Source of the DNA: JBCBSZ01 sp039185015
GTDB taxonomy: Bacteria > Actinomycetota > Acidimicrobiia > Acidimicrobiales > Poriferisodalaceae
Direction: 5' to 3'
DNA: 64,000 nucleotides
Assembly: GCA_039185015.1 (NCBI GenBank)
Contig: JBCDAU010000008.1
Location: forward strand, 62,001-126,000
The position numbers and the translations under genes were made by a program. Shown here in pieces: positions 25,220-33,996 of the stretch; the stretch's first letter is position 1, and each line of letters starts with the position of its first letter. Under the pieces are notes generated by a model. That model saw only the letters and a list, made by a program, of their open reading frames with translations. It did not search any database and was not told where the DNA came from.

Positions 25220-25251
25220 ACGCTAACCGGATGGGGTCGCTGCCGTAGAGT
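25220..25251. promoter_or_regulatory. Divergent promoters of the beta-oxidation operon and NYN gene
   Basis: TAGCGT on the - strand (25225..25220) lies 31 nt before the acyl-CoA dehydrogenase ATG, which has its own ribosome site. TAGAGT on the + strand (25246-25251) lies 8 nt before the GTG at 25260, a leaderless arrangement. No operator palindrome was noticed between them. Confidence 0.5.
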
Positions 25252-25259
25252 CCGCTGTC

Positions 25260-25814
25260 GTGGCGGACCCGATGACCTACCTCCTCGTCGATGGCGAGAA
25301 CATCGACTGGGCGCTCGGCGGGATCCTCGGCCACAAGCCCGAGCCCCACCAGCGGCCGCGCTGGGGTCGCCTCGTCGAGGCAGCCGAGGACGAGTGGGGA
25401 CTGCCGGTCCGGGCGCTGTTCTTCATGAACGCCACCCGCGGGATGCCGACGTCGTTCGTCCAGGCGCTGATGGCCATGGACTACCGCCCGGTGCCATTGT
25501 CCGGCGACGCCGACGAGAAGGTCGTCGACATCGCCATCCAGCGCACGATGGAGGCGATCGTCAACCGCGAGGGCCACGTCCTCCTCGTCAGCCACGACGG
25601 CGACTTCGCCGAGGACCTGTCGTCGCTGGCCTCCGATCCCGACCGCCGGGTCGGCCTCATGGCGTTCGAGGAGCTGGTGTCGTCGTCGCTGCGCGACATC
25701 GACCGGCTGGAGATCTTCGACCTCGAGCACGACGTGGAGGCCTTCGAGATCGACCTCCCCCGGGTCCGCGTCATCCCCCTCGCCGAGTTCGACCCGAACC
25801 GCTTCCTGAGTTAG
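25260..25814 (+). CDS. NYN-domain (PIN-like) ribonuclease family protein
   Basis: A 184-residue NYN-domain protein, a PIN-like fold with metal-dependent RNase activity in characterised relatives. The acidic residues are in place: L-L-V-D-G-E-N-I-D-W near residue 8, the D-A-D-E-K-V-V-D-I-A-I block near 83, and S-H-D-G-D-F near 116. Leaderless start as described for its promoter. It is not linked to a partner gene here; role in RNA processing or decay is inferred from family only. Confidence 0.85.
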   Translation: MADPMTYLLVDGENIDWALGGILGHKPEPHQRPRWGRLVEAAEDEWGLPVRALFFMNATRGMPTSFVQALMAMDYRPVPLSGDADEKVVDIAIQRTMEAIVNREGHVLLVSHDGDFAEDLSSLASDPDRRVGLMAFEELVSSSLRDIDRLEIFDLEHDVEAFEIDLPRVRVIPLAEFDPNRFLS

Positions 25815-25819
25815 AGCCC

Positions 25820-25843
25820 AGGTGGGGTCCCGGAGCCCCACCT
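25820..25843 (+). terminator. Terminator-like hairpin after the NYN gene
   Basis: AGGTGGGG (25820-25827) and CCCCACCT (25836-25843) form a perfect 8-bp stem with an 8-nt loop just after the NYN stop, between convergent genes. There is no T run. The loop/stem core GGGGTCCCGGAGCCCC is almost the same as at 19428-19444. Confidence 0.5.
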
Positions 25844-25896
25844 TCCTCCCGAGGTCCTCGCCCTGACGGGCTGCGGCCGGGCCGTCCGAGGTCGCC

Positions 25897-27156
25897 TCAG
25901 CTGACCGCCGCTATGCCGACGATCGGCAGCGGGATCGGGACGCCGCCGAGACTGCCGACGAACTGCTTGTCGGTAGAGAAGTTGAAGACGCCACCGTCGC
26001 TGGCGACCATCAGGTAGCCGTCGCCGAAGGCGATCATCCCGTTGACCGGCTGGTTCAGCGTCGTTCCACCCATCGAGCCCCGGAACGCTGCGTCGAAGGC
26101 GAACACGCCGCCGTCGCCGGCGACCAACCAGTAGCCACGGTCGTCCGGGTCGGGGACCAGTCCGTTGACCGGTTGGTTCAGCTGCGTCGCTCCCATCGAG
26201 CCGAAGAAGTCGGCGGTGCCGAACGCGAACACGCCACCGTCGGAACCCACCATGTAGTAGCCCGATCCGTCGGGCAGCGCGACGCTGTCGACGACCGGGC
26301 CGTTGAGGGTGATCTCCGTCAGGTCGCCGTGGTCGACAGCTGTGCCGAACGCCATCGCTCGACCCAGATCGGTGAAGATCCAGTACCCCGAGCCGTCGGG
26401 CGTCGACGCCATCGTCGTCGCCTGCTCGCCGACAGCGAACGCAGCAGTGTCGCTGGCGTTCCCATGGTGCTGTGCCGCGCCGAATGCGAGCACGCTGCCG
26501 TCCGAGAGCAGGATCCAGTACCCATTGCCGTTCGGGTGTGCGGCGAGCTTCACGGCCTCGAGGGCCGCGAGACAGGCCGTGTGCGATGCATCGCCGAAGT
26601 GCTGCGCCGTGCCGAAGGCGTACACCGCGCCACCACGGTCGAGGAGCCAGTACCCGGATCCCGTATCGACCGAGACCGCTGCGGGACGGCTCGCCTCGGT
26701 GCAGACGGGCTCGCCGGTCACGGTGACGCCGAACTCTTCGCAACCGATCCCGTCGTTGTCGGCGTCCAACTCCTGCCGATAGAGCGGGTCCGACGACGGC
26801 ACCGGACGACCGATGTCGTCGCAGTTGCCCGTCGGACTCGTGCCACCGCCAGTACCGAACGACTCGCAGGCGATGCCGTCGCCGTCGGCGTCCAGGTCGG
26901 GTCGGTACAGGGGGTCGCTCCGGTCGAGCGACCGCCCGATGTCCGAGCACGTCAAGGTGCTCGTCGCTGGCGGCGCCGTCGTCGTGGTCGTCGTGGTGGT
27001 CGTCGGCGAGCTGCCGCCGTGGCAGTGGTACGGCTGCGATCCTGCATGGCAGCCGTTGCTGTCCAGACCTCCGGAGTGTGCCCCCACCGGCACCGCGAGC
27101 CCGGCGACCAATGTCGCGATCGCGAGCCCACCAAACATCACGTCCCACCTACGCAT
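25897..27156 (-). CDS. Secreted protein with YHCH motif, two excalibur domains and GYW repeats
   Basis: A 419-residue exported protein with a signal peptide of about 28 residues. A H-S-G-G-L-D-S-N-G-C-H...Y-H-C-H-G-G motif follows, then a Thr-rich linker. Two excalibur calcium-binding-like repeats come next (C-x-D-I-G-R...D-x-D-x-D-G-I-A-C-E and D-A-D-N-D-G-I-G-C-E). The C-terminal 260 residues consist of GYW(.)ADGGVFAFGTA..FFGS-type repeats. It shares the repeat module with the protein at 15757-17733. Likely surface-exposed; function unknown. An equally long frame on the same strand (25811-27148) is a shadow. Confidence 0.8.
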   Translation of the reverse strand: MRRWDVMFGGLAIATLVAGLAVPVGAHSGGLDSNGCHAGSQPYHCHGGSSPTTTTTTTTTAPPATSTLTCSDIGRSLDRSDPLYRPDLDADGDGIACESFGTGGGTSPTGNCDDIGRPVPSSDPLYRQELDADNDGIGCEEFGVTVTGEPVCTEASRPAAVSVDTGSGYWLLDRGGAVYAFGTAQHFGDASHTACLAALEAVKLAAHPNGNGYWILLSDGSVLAFGAAQHHGNASDTAAFAVGEQATTMASTPDGSGYWIFTDLGRAMAFGTAVDHGDLTEITLNGPVVDSVALPDGSGYYMVGSDGGVFAFGTADFFGSMGATQLNQPVNGLVPDPDDRGYWLVAGDGGVFAFDAAFRGSMGGTTLNQPVNGMIAFGDGYLMVASDGGVFNFSTDKQFVGSLGGVPIPLPIVGIAAVS

Positions 27157-27203
27157 GACCCCGGTCTACCCCCGGACCGACCTCCCTGTCAGCGCACCGC
27201 AGT

Positions 27204-27962
27204 TCACTCCGAGTGGCGTGCCGCGGAGAGCGCTGCGCCGACGATGCCGGCGTTGTTGCCGAGCGTCGCGGGGACGATCTCGCAGCCGACGGTGAGCCGG
27301 GGCAGCCACTTCTCGTGCTTCTTCACGATGCCGCCGCCCACGATGACCAGATCGGGAGCGAACACCCGGTCGATCTGATCGAGATAGCGGTCGAGCCGGC
27401 GGGCGTACTGCTTCCAGCTCAGGCCCTCCTCGGTGCGGATGCGTGAGGCGGCCTGGTACTCCGCGACGAGGTCCTCGCCCTGCAGGAAGATCCGGCCCAG
27501 CTCGATGTTGGGCACGATCACGCCGTCGTGGATCAGCGCCGAGCCGATGCCGGTCCCGAGCGTGAGCACGAGCACCACGCCGTCGCGCCCGCCGGCCGCT
27601 CCGAAGACGACCTCGGCGAGGCCGGCGACGTCGGCATCGTTCCCGACCACGGTTCGACGGAGCGTCCGCTCGGCGACCGGCGCGGCGACCTCGGTGCCCT
27701 TCCACCCCGGGTGCTCGTGAGAGGTCGGGTCGGTCCGGGTCACCCCGCCGCTCACCTGCGACGGGAACCCCACACCGAGCGGCAGGTCGGCCGGTGCGTG
27801 GAGGTCGTGGACGACGGCGGCGATGGTGTCGAGCACGTCGTCCCGGCCGAACCCCTCCGGTGACGCGAGCCGGAGTCGCTCGCTCACGAGCTCGCCCGTC
27901 GACGTGTCGACGATCGCTCCCTTGATGCCCGATCCGCCGACGTCGATCCCGATGGCCTGCAC
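27204..27962 (-). CDS. ppgK: Polyphosphate glucokinase
   Basis: A 252-residue ROK-family kinase phosphorylating glucose with polyphosphate or ATP. The phosphate-binding start I-G-I-D-V-G-G-S-G-I-K-G-A, the sugar site G-N-D-A-D-V-A-G-L-A-E and the T-L-G-T-G-I-G-S-A-L loop are diagnostic, and the length fits actinobacterial PpgK. A GTG start is used, with AAGACT (27976..27971) 8 nt upstream. It is divergent from azlC. The stretch 27157-27203 holds only its 3' end spacing. Confidence 0.92.
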   Translation of the reverse strand: MQAIGIDVGGSGIKGAIVDTSTGELVSERLRLASPEGFGRDDVLDTIAAVVHDLHAPADLPLGVGFPSQVSGGVTRTDPTSHEHPGWKGTEVAAPVAERTLRRTVVGNDADVAGLAEVVFGAAGGRDGVVLVLTLGTGIGSALIHDGVIVPNIELGRIFLQGEDLVAEYQAASRIRTEEGLSWKQYARRLDRYLDQIDRVFAPDLVIVGGGIVKKHEKWLPRLTVGCEIVPATLGNNAGIVGAALSAARHSE

Positions 27963-27970
27963 GGCGTCGC

Positions 27971-27999
27971 AGTCTTGCAGGGCGAGCGTCGGGCAGACT
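27971..27999. promoter_or_regulatory. Divergent leaderless promoters of ppgK and azlC
   Basis: AAGACT (27976..27971, - strand) lies 8 nt before the ppgK GTG and CAGACT (27994-27999, + strand) lies 7 nt before the azlC GTG. No Shine-Dalgarno precedes either start. Both are NAnnnT variants of the leaderless pattern. Confidence 0.45.
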
Positions 28000-28006
28000 C
28001 CAGGCC

Positions 28007-28687
28007 GTGCGGCGGCTCATCCCCGAGGGCTCACAGCTCACCGTCGGCGAGCTGATCACGCTGTTCGCCACCTACTTCGGTGCTGGTGTGGCGGTCGCCG
28101 TCGTCCTCGTCGAGGCGGGGACCGAGCAGTGGGTGGTCGTCGTGTTCGCGGTGATCATCAACTCGGCCACTGCGCAGCTGGCCTACGTCGCCGCGATCGA
28201 GGGCGGCGGCTCGACGGTGACCGCGATGCTGAGCGGCTGGCTCGTCTCCACCCGCTTCGGGCTGCTCGCCGCGGCGATCGCCCCCCGCTTGTGGCGGTCG
28301 GGATGGCAGCGCTACCTCGCCCTGCACAACGTCTTCGACCCCAACACGGCGGTGGCCGACCGAGAGGCCGACGACGACACGAGCCGCCGCGTCTTCACCC
28401 GGAGCACGTTGGCCCTCACCCCGGCGTGGTTCCTCGGCTGCACGCTCGGCACGGCCCTGTCCGACCGGATCGGCGACCCGCAGCGCATCGGTCTCGACGT
28501 CGTGCTGCCGGCGCTCCTGCTCGCCATCATCTGGCCGCAGATGCGCAACGCGACCGGTCGACGGGTGGCCGCTGCAGCCGCCGTCCTCGCGATCGGACTC
28601 GCCGAGGTCACACCGGGAGGCCTCTCGACGATCATCGCCGTATCCGCCGCCGGACTCGTCCTCCTCCCCGAAACGGAACCCCGGTGA
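28007..28687 (+). CDS. azlC: AzlC-family branched-chain amino acid exporter subunit
   Basis: A 226-residue membrane protein with about five to six hydrophobic segments and the AzlC hallmark near the start (L-I-T-L-F-A-T-Y-F-G-A-G replacing the usual P...G.IPFG.V.G) plus the D..F.....R-R-V-F family features. AzlC with the small AzlD forms a two-subunit exporter for branched-chain amino acids or analogues. Its stop overlaps the AzlD start (GTGA). Assignment rests on hydrophobicity, length and pairing. Confidence 0.72.
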   Translation: MRRLIPEGSQLTVGELITLFATYFGAGVAVAVVLVEAGTEQWVVVVFAVIINSATAQLAYVAAIEGGGSTVTAMLSGWLVSTRFGLLAAAIAPRLWRSGWQRYLALHNVFDPNTAVADREADDDTSRRVFTRSTLALTPAWFLGCTLGTALSDRIGDPQRIGLDVVLPALLLAIIWPQMRNATGRRVAAAAAVLAIGLAEVTPGGLSTIIAVSAAGLVLLPETEPR

Positions 28688-28986
28688 CCTGGCTCAACTC
28701 ACTCGTGCTCGCCATCGGTGTGTACGCCCAGCGGCTCGTCGGTGGCGTGGCGATCGATGCCGACCGGCTGTCGCCGCGATGGACGGCCGTGCTCGGCGCT
28801 GTGCCGCTGGCCATCATCGCCGCCGTCGTCGCCCTCCAGACCACGACCACCGCCGGCTCGATCGAGCTCGACGCCCGCGTCTACGGGATGGGCGCCGCAG
28901 CCCTCTGCGCCTGGCGGAAGCTCCCGCTCTTCGTGGTCGTCATCGTGGCCGCTGCGGTGACGGCCACGGTCCGGGCGCTCGGCTGA
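28684..28986 (+). CDS. azlD: AzlD-family transporter small subunit
   Basis: A 100-residue protein with three to four hydrophobic helices, the size and position expected of AzlD. It is read from a GTG overlapping the azlC stop by 4 bp, which indicates translational coupling. It probably forms the exporter together with AzlC. Confidence 0.7.
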   Translation: MTWLNSLVLAIGVYAQRLVGGVAIDADRLSPRWTAVLGAVPLAIIAAVVALQTTTTAGSIELDARVYGMGAAALCAWRKLPLFVVVIVAAAVTATVRALG

Positions 28987-29044
28987 CGCCGGACGTGGGA
29001 GGGTGAGGGCGTCGTCCCGTCCCGCCGCCACCCGGAGGTCCGCC

Positions 29045-30019
29045 ATGAAGTACACGAAGCTCGGCAACACCGGCCTCGACGTCTCCCGCATCTGCCTCGG
29101 CTGCATGGGCTTCGGCGAGGACAGCGGTGGCATCCACGACTGGACGATCGACGAGACGGCGAGCCGGCCGATCATCGAGCGGGCCCTCGAGCTCGGGATC
29201 AACTTCTTCGACACGGCGAACATGTACTCGCTCGGTTCGAGCGAGGAGATCGTTGGCAAGGCGCTCGCGGACATGGCCGACCGGGACGAGGTCGTGCTGG
29301 CGACCAAGGTGTTCTTCCCGCTGCGCGGCCCCAAGGCCAAGAACTCGATGGGACTGTCCCGCAAGGCGATCCTGACCGAGCTCGATCACAGCCTCCGTCG
29401 GCTCGGGACGGACTACATCGACCTCTACCAGATCCATCGGTGGGACTCCCGGACGCCGATCGAGGAGACGATGGGCGCGCTGCACGACGCCGTGGCGTCG
29501 GGCAAGGTCCGCTACATCGGTGCGTCGTCGATGTGGGCCTGGCAGTTCGCGAAGGCGCAGCACACCGCCGAACTCCATGGCTGGACGAAGTTCGTCAGCA
29601 TGCAGGACCACTACTCGCTGCTCCACCGGGAGGAGGAGCGGGAGATGCTGCCGCTGTGCGCCGACCAGGGCGTCGGCACCATCCCGTGGAGCCCGCTCGG
29701 TCGCGGTCTCCTGACCCGACCGTGGGACGAGACGACCACCCGCTCGGGCAGCGACACGATGATCGAGGCCCGGTACGAGGAGTCACGCGACCGCCCGATC
29801 GTCGAGCGCGTCGCCGAGGTCGCCGCAGCCAAGGGAGTGTCCATGGCGCAGGTCGCCATGGCGTGGGTCCTCCGCAACCCGGTCGTCGCCTCGCCGATCG
29901 TCGGCGTCACGAAGATGCACCACCTCGAGGAGGCGGTGTCAGCTCTCGACGTCGAGCTGACCGACGACGACGTCGCACAGCTCGAGGAGCTCTACACGCC
30001 GAGGGAGAACATCTTCTGA
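29045..30019 (+). CDS. Aldo/keto reductase
   Basis: A 324-residue NADPH-dependent AKR of the YajO/Kv-beta-like branch. The motifs are L-G-N-T-G-L-D-V-S-R at the start, F-D-T-A-N-M-Y near residue 59 with the catalytic Asp and Tyr, L-A-T-K-V (Lys), D-L-Y-Q-I-H-R-W-D (His), and the C-terminal cofactor loop P-I-V-G-V-T-K. GGAGG precedes ATG 29045; an upstream frame extension lacks support. The substrate is unknown. Confidence 0.92.
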   Translation: MKYTKLGNTGLDVSRICLGCMGFGEDSGGIHDWTIDETASRPIIERALELGINFFDTANMYSLGSSEEIVGKALADMADRDEVVLATKVFFPLRGPKAKNSMGLSRKAILTELDHSLRRLGTDYIDLYQIHRWDSRTPIEETMGALHDAVASGKVRYIGASSMWAWQFAKAQHTAELHGWTKFVSMQDHYSLLHREEEREMLPLCADQGVGTIPWSPLGRGLLTRPWDETTTRSGSDTMIEARYEESRDRPIVERVAEVAAAKGVSMAQVAMAWVLRNPVVASPIVGVTKMHHLEEAVSALDVELTDDDVAQLEELYTPRENIF

Positions 30020-30058
30020 GAGGGCGCTGTCTCGTCGTGTTGTGGCACACCCCGCTGG

Positions 30059-30064
30059 CACAAT
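30059..30064 (+). promoter_or_regulatory. Leaderless -10 of the DUF222/HNH gene
   Basis: CACAAT lies 6 nt before the ATG at 30071 and no ribosome site is visible, matching the leaderless pattern. Confidence 0.4.
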
Positions 30065-30070
30065 ACGAAC

Positions 30071-31213
30071 ATGCGTTCGGTGCTGGATGTGGAGGCGGTG
30101 CGAGCCCAGACCGCGGAGCTGTTGGCCGTATGCGACCAGCTCGCCGCACTCCAGGCCGAGCTGACGGCGCGTCTGGGTGACTGGTTGGACACCGGCTGGT
30201 GGGAGCTCGACGGTGCCCGCTCAGCCGAGGAGTGGCTGGCACTGTTCGCCCGGATCGATGCGAAGGACGCCCGGCGAGCCGTGACCAGGTCGAGGCTGCT
30301 CGCGGAGCTGCCCGCGTTCGCGGCGGCCCTGGAGTCAGGTTCGATCACGCCCTCACATGTCGACGTGCTCGCGGGCGCGGTCGGCACGAAACGGCTCGAG
30401 CACGCCCAACGCGACGAAACCGAACTGTTGGCCGCCGCCGAGATCGAGCCACTCCCGAGCTGGGAGCGGACCGTGACCGGGTGGCGACAACACTGCGACC
30501 GCGAGCTCGGCCGCCACGACGCCGAGACCCTCTGGCGAGAACGCTCGGTCCACCTGCGCCCCGACCTGTTCGGTGGCTGGCACCTGACTGGCCGCCTCGA
30601 CGCCGACGGCGGCGCCATCGTCTCCGACGCCCTCGCCGCCCACCGCTCCGACCCCGACCCGGCTGGCGACGAACCCCGCTCGATCGGCCAACGCAACGCC
30701 GACGCCCTCATCGCCCTCGCCACCGGCGACACCACCGCCAAGATCACCGTAGTCATCGACCACGACCTCGCGGCCGAGACCGCTGCGCTCGCCCCACGAG
30801 CCGACGTCGGCGGCGCCCCCATCCCCGCAGTGACCGTGGAACGACTGGCCTGCGGTGCCGCGACCTCCACGGTCACCCGGACCGGTCGCAGCATCCTCAA
30901 CGTCACCGAAGCCACACCGACCATCACCGTCGGCCAACGCCGCGCCCTGCTGGTGCGAGACCCGACCTGCACCTTCCCCAGCTGTGAGGTCATCGCCGAC
31001 CGCTGCGACATCCACCACCTCCACCACCAAGCCCACGGCGGCGAACACCACCTCCGCAACCTGATCCACCTCTGCCGCCACCACCACCGCTTCGTCCACG
31101 AACACGCCTGGACCACCAGCGGCACACCAGACACCACCCTCCGGTTCCACCCACCACCAAGCTGGGACCACGAATGGCTCGAACGAGCCCGCATCACCCC
31201 ACCCCTCGAATGA
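30071..31213 (+). CDS. DUF222 domain HNH endonuclease-like protein
   Basis: A 380-residue protein of the actinobacterial DUF222-HNH family. The helical DUF222 domain (about 1-270) contains L-A-A-L-Q-A-E-L-T-A-R-L and the S-A-E-E-W-L-A segment. The C-terminal HNH region has C-x(4)-C (CTFPSC), the C-D-I-H-H-L-H-H core, L-C-R-x-H-H-x-x-V-H-E and two Zn-binding Cys. Such genes are multicopy in many actinobacteria and often accompany variable loci; the function is uncertain, possibly mobile or repair-related. Confidence 0.9.
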   Translation: MRSVLDVEAVRAQTAELLAVCDQLAALQAELTARLGDWLDTGWWELDGARSAEEWLALFARIDAKDARRAVTRSRLLAELPAFAAALESGSITPSHVDVLAGAVGTKRLEHAQRDETELLAAAEIEPLPSWERTVTGWRQHCDRELGRHDAETLWRERSVHLRPDLFGGWHLTGRLDADGGAIVSDALAAHRSDPDPAGDEPRSIGQRNADALIALATGDTTAKITVVIDHDLAAETAALAPRADVGGAPIPAVTVERLACGAATSTVTRTGRSILNVTEATPTITVGQRRALLVRDPTCTFPSCEVIADRCDIHHLHHQAHGGEHHLRNLIHLCRHHHRFVHEHAWTTSGTPDTTLRFHPPPSWDHEWLERARITPPLE

Positions 31214-31401
31214 CCCCCACCCCACCCACCAACTCCCCGGCATGAGACCCCCGACCGCGCCAAGCACACCAGCGCGCCCCGCCCACCCCTTCGCTCAGCG
31301 ATGCCGCAGCGGACACCGGAGCCCGGTGGGTGGCGCCGCAGCGGGGCCCCCGTGACGCCCGCAGCGAAGCGAGGACGACACGGGGTGACTGCGGTGACAG
31401 G

Positions 31402-31505
31402 ACCCACCGAGCGGGCGGACCCAAGGCCGAGGCACGACGGTGACAGGACCCACCGAGCTGGCGGCACCAAGGCCTCAGACCCACCGAGCGGGCGGACCCA
31501 AGGCC
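31402..31505. repeat. Three imperfect 27-bp repeats after the HNH gene
   Basis: ACCCACCGAGC-type 27-bp units occur at 31402-31428, 31448-31474 and 31479-31505; the first and third are identical over 27 bp. The preceding stretch 31214-31401 is C-rich with A-poor purine runs and no convincing gene on either strand. The repeats end exactly at the stop of the convergent oxidoreductase. Confidence 0.7.
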
Positions 31506-32549
31506 TCAGGCCCCGACCGGCTCCGCGTTCACGGCGCTGACGAGATCGACCAGTCGAGCCAGATCGTCGAGGTGATCAGCGAGATCGCCGGGCACACCCA
31601 CCCGCAGCGTCGCCACGCCAGCGTCCCGGTAGCGGCGGAGACGTTCGCTGACCGCGGCGTCGTCGCCGACGAGGTTCGTGTGCAGGCCGATCTCGATGGG
31701 GACGCGCTCCCCGGCTGCCTCGCGCTCGCCGGCCTGCCAGAGCCGGTGCACCTCTTCGACCGCATCACCGAAGCCGAGACGGGTGAAGGCCTGGTTGTAG
31801 AAGTTGGTCGACGGTGAGCCCATGGCCCCGATGGTGAAGGCGTAGCCCGCGGCGTGGCGTCGACCGGCCTCCTCGATGTCGTCGGTGAACTCGAGGCCGG
31901 CGGCGACGGTGAGCTCGATGTCGTCGAGGGTGCGCCCGGCGACGCCAGCGCCCTCACGTATGGGGTCGAGGAACACATCGGCCGACTCGGCGACGAAGGC
32001 GGTGCCGATCCAGCCGTCGGCGATCTCGCCGGTGAGGCGGAGGTTCGCCGGCCCGATGGAGGCAATGTGGATCGGGATCTCGGCACCGGCGACCGGCGAC
32101 CGCAACGCCCGGCCCTGGCCGTCGGGGAGCGGCAGCGTGTGGACCTTCCCGTCGTATTGCAGACGCCCGCCGGCGGCGACGGTCCGCACGATCTCGACCT
32201 CCTCGCGGGTGCGGGCGAGGGGCTTCTCGAAGCGGACGCCGTGCCAACCCTCCATGACCTGCGGACCGCTGGTGCCGACCCCGAGGACGAAGCGACCGTC
32301 CGACATCGCCTGGAGCGCAAGCGCGGACATCGCCAACATGGCGGGACTGCGGGCGCCGAGCTGGACGATGGCGGTCGCCAGCCGCATCCGGTCGGTGATG
32401 GCGGCGAGGTACCCGAGCGGTGTGACGGCGTCGTACATCCACGCCTCCGGCACCCAGACCGACTCGACGCCGATCCGCTCGGCGTCCCGGACCGCCTCGA
32501 GCGACGCCCGATCCGCTCGTCCCATCGTGATCCCGATCCCCAACCCCAT
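31506..32549 (-). CDS. LLM-class F420-dependent oxidoreductase
   Basis: A 347-residue luciferase-like monooxygenase-family protein, probably using F420. TIM-barrel landmarks are L-G-I-G-I-T-M-G at the start, S-V-W-V-P-E-A-W near residue 31, L-A-T-A-I-V-Q-L-G-A-R-S-P near 62, and R-F-V-L-G-V-G-T-S-G-P-Q-V-M-E-G-W near 90. The long relatives act on F420-linked redox steps; the substrate is unknown. It is convergent with the HNH gene. Confidence 0.88.
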   Translation of the reverse strand: MGLGIGITMGRADRASLEAVRDAERIGVESVWVPEAWMYDAVTPLGYLAAITDRMRLATAIVQLGARSPAMLAMSALALQAMSDGRFVLGVGTSGPQVMEGWHGVRFEKPLARTREEVEIVRTVAAGGRLQYDGKVHTLPLPDGQGRALRSPVAGAEIPIHIASIGPANLRLTGEIADGWIGTAFVAESADVFLDPIREGAGVAGRTLDDIELTVAAGLEFTDDIEEAGRRHAAGYAFTIGAMGSPSTNFYNQAFTRLGFGDAVEEVHRLWQAGEREAAGERVPIEIGLHTNLVGDDAAVSERLRRYRDAGVATLRVGVPGDLADHLDDLARLVDLVSAVNAEPVGA

Positions 32550-32689
32550 GCGCCGTGTCTAGCGCAGCGGCTCGGCTCAGCCGGCGGCGAGCTGCGCGAT
32601 CAGCACCGGGAGCCGGTCGACCGAAGGCAAACCCCACGGCGGGTCACGAGCTGACAGAGTGGCCCTCTCGCCACGGGAAGGGGACCGCC

Positions 32690-33511
32690 ATGACCAGCAC
32701 GCGTTCGATCGAGGGCCGGACCGTCTGTGTGACCGGAGCGTCGAGCGGCATCGGCCGGTCGATCGCCGAGCACCTGGGCGGCCTGGGAGCGCACGTCTTC
32801 CTCGCCGGGCGAGCCGAGGCCCCGATGAAGGAGGCCGCCGCCACGATCGCTGCCGCCGGAGGGATGGCCGATGTCGCCTCGTTCGACGTGTCGGACGTCG
32901 CGGCGCTCCAGGGATGGATCGCCGGTGCGGCCGAGTCGACGGGCCGCCTCGATGTGCTCGTCAACAACGCCGGCCTCGGCGACATGGGCAGCATCATCGA
33001 CGGCGACCCCTCGATGTGGAAGACGATGCTAGACGTGAACGTCCTCGCTCTCGCGGTCGGCTCACAGGCCGCGATCCGGGCGATGCGGGAGACCGGCTCC
33101 GAGGGCAACATCATCAACATCTCGTCGAACGCCGCACGCCGCAGCGAGTCCGGCGTCTACGGCGCGACGAAGCACGCGGTGAACTGCATCAACAGCACGT
33201 TGCGGGCGGAGCTCGAGGACGACCCGATCCGGGTCACCTCGATCATGCCGGGGGTCTTCGCGACCAACTTCACCCGCAACGTGGACCGGGCGATGATCGA
33301 GGGTCTCGCCGCCGGCGCCGGCATCACCGAGGTGACCTTCGATGAGCACGGCCACCTGCCGCCGGAGCAGATCGATCAGCTCCAGGCGGCGATGACGCCG
33401 ATCGTCGGTGACGTGGACCACATCGCGAGAGCGATCGAGTACGTCGTCACGCAGCCGATCGAGCTCAACATCGAGGAGCTGGTGATCCGGCCCCAGAAGA
33501 GCATGTTCTGA
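32690..33511 (+). CDS. Short-chain dehydrogenase/reductase
   Basis: A 273-residue classical SDR with cofactor loop T-G-A-S-S-G-I-G (about residue 17), N-N-A-G (about 93) and the catalytic Ser/Y-G-A-T-K motif (about 157). GGGAAGGGGA precedes the ATG at 32690. The substrate is unknown. It faces the following small membrane protein gene convergently with only 3 bp between them. Confidence 0.92.
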   Translation: MTSTRSIEGRTVCVTGASSGIGRSIAEHLGGLGAHVFLAGRAEAPMKEAAATIAAAGGMADVASFDVSDVAALQGWIAGAAESTGRLDVLVNNAGLGDMGSIIDGDPSMWKTMLDVNVLALAVGSQAAIRAMRETGSEGNIINISSNAARRSESGVYGATKHAVNCINSTLRAELEDDPIRVTSIMPGVFATNFTRNVDRAMIEGLAAGAGITEVTFDEHGHLPPEQIDQLQAAMTPIVGDVDHIARAIEYVVTQPIELNIEELVIRPQKSMF

Positions 33512-33514
33512 GGG

Positions 33515-33967
33515 TCAGACGCCCACCGGTTCGGGGGTCCTCGTACCGAACCACACCCAGCCGCTCAGGAGGATCGCCGACCCCGAGAAGAGGGTCATCA
33601 GGGTGCCCGGGAAGAAGTTCACGTGGTCGCCCAGGTCGAGGAAGATGAAGTAGCCGACGTCGGCCAGTCCACCGATGACCGCAGTGACCCAGATCCAGGT
33701 GCGGTTGCCGCGCCAGATCATGACCGCGCCGATCATGGCGGCCGCCCCGAACCAGGCCAGGTTCCAGGCGTGCTGGTCGAGGACGGCTCCGGTCGCCGCC
33801 GGGTACTCGACCTCGAGGGTCTCCTCGGGGACGGCGTCGGCGATGTTCTGCACGAGCTCGGTCGCCGTGCCGGAGAGGCTGAACACCCCGGCGAACAGGT
33901 GCACCGCCCCCCAGACCAGCCACAGGGCGGCGGCGATCTTGAGCGCGGTCTTCTGGGCTTCGGTCAT
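33515..33967 (-). CDS. Small integral membrane protein, four helices
   Basis: A 150-residue protein with four predicted transmembrane helices (about 10-30, 70-88, 92-112, 120-142) and an extracytoplasmic loop after the first helix. I do not assign a family. AGGAGA precedes the ATG. It lies downstream of the pirin gene on the same strand, 29 bp away, and may share its message. Confidence 0.7.
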   Translation of the reverse strand: MTEAQKTALKIAAALWLVWGAVHLFAGVFSLSGTATELVQNIADAVPEETLEVEYPAATGAVLDQHAWNLAWFGAAAMIGAVMIWRGNRTWIWVTAVIGGLADVGYFIFLDLGDHVNFFPGTLMTLFSGSAILLSGWVWFGTRTPEPVGV

Positions 33968-33996
33968 GGTGGTCTCCTGCTCGGTTGGTGGACGGA

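Noticed and set aside
25811..27148. 445-residue frame on the strand of the excalibur protein
   Set aside because: Arg-rich shadow in another frame; the true frame has signal peptide, excalibur and GYW repeats.
29992..31470. 492-residue frame opposite the DUF222/HNH gene
   Set aside because: Composition (Ser/Arg/Trp) is that of a shadow frame; the + strand frame has DUF222 and HNH motifs.
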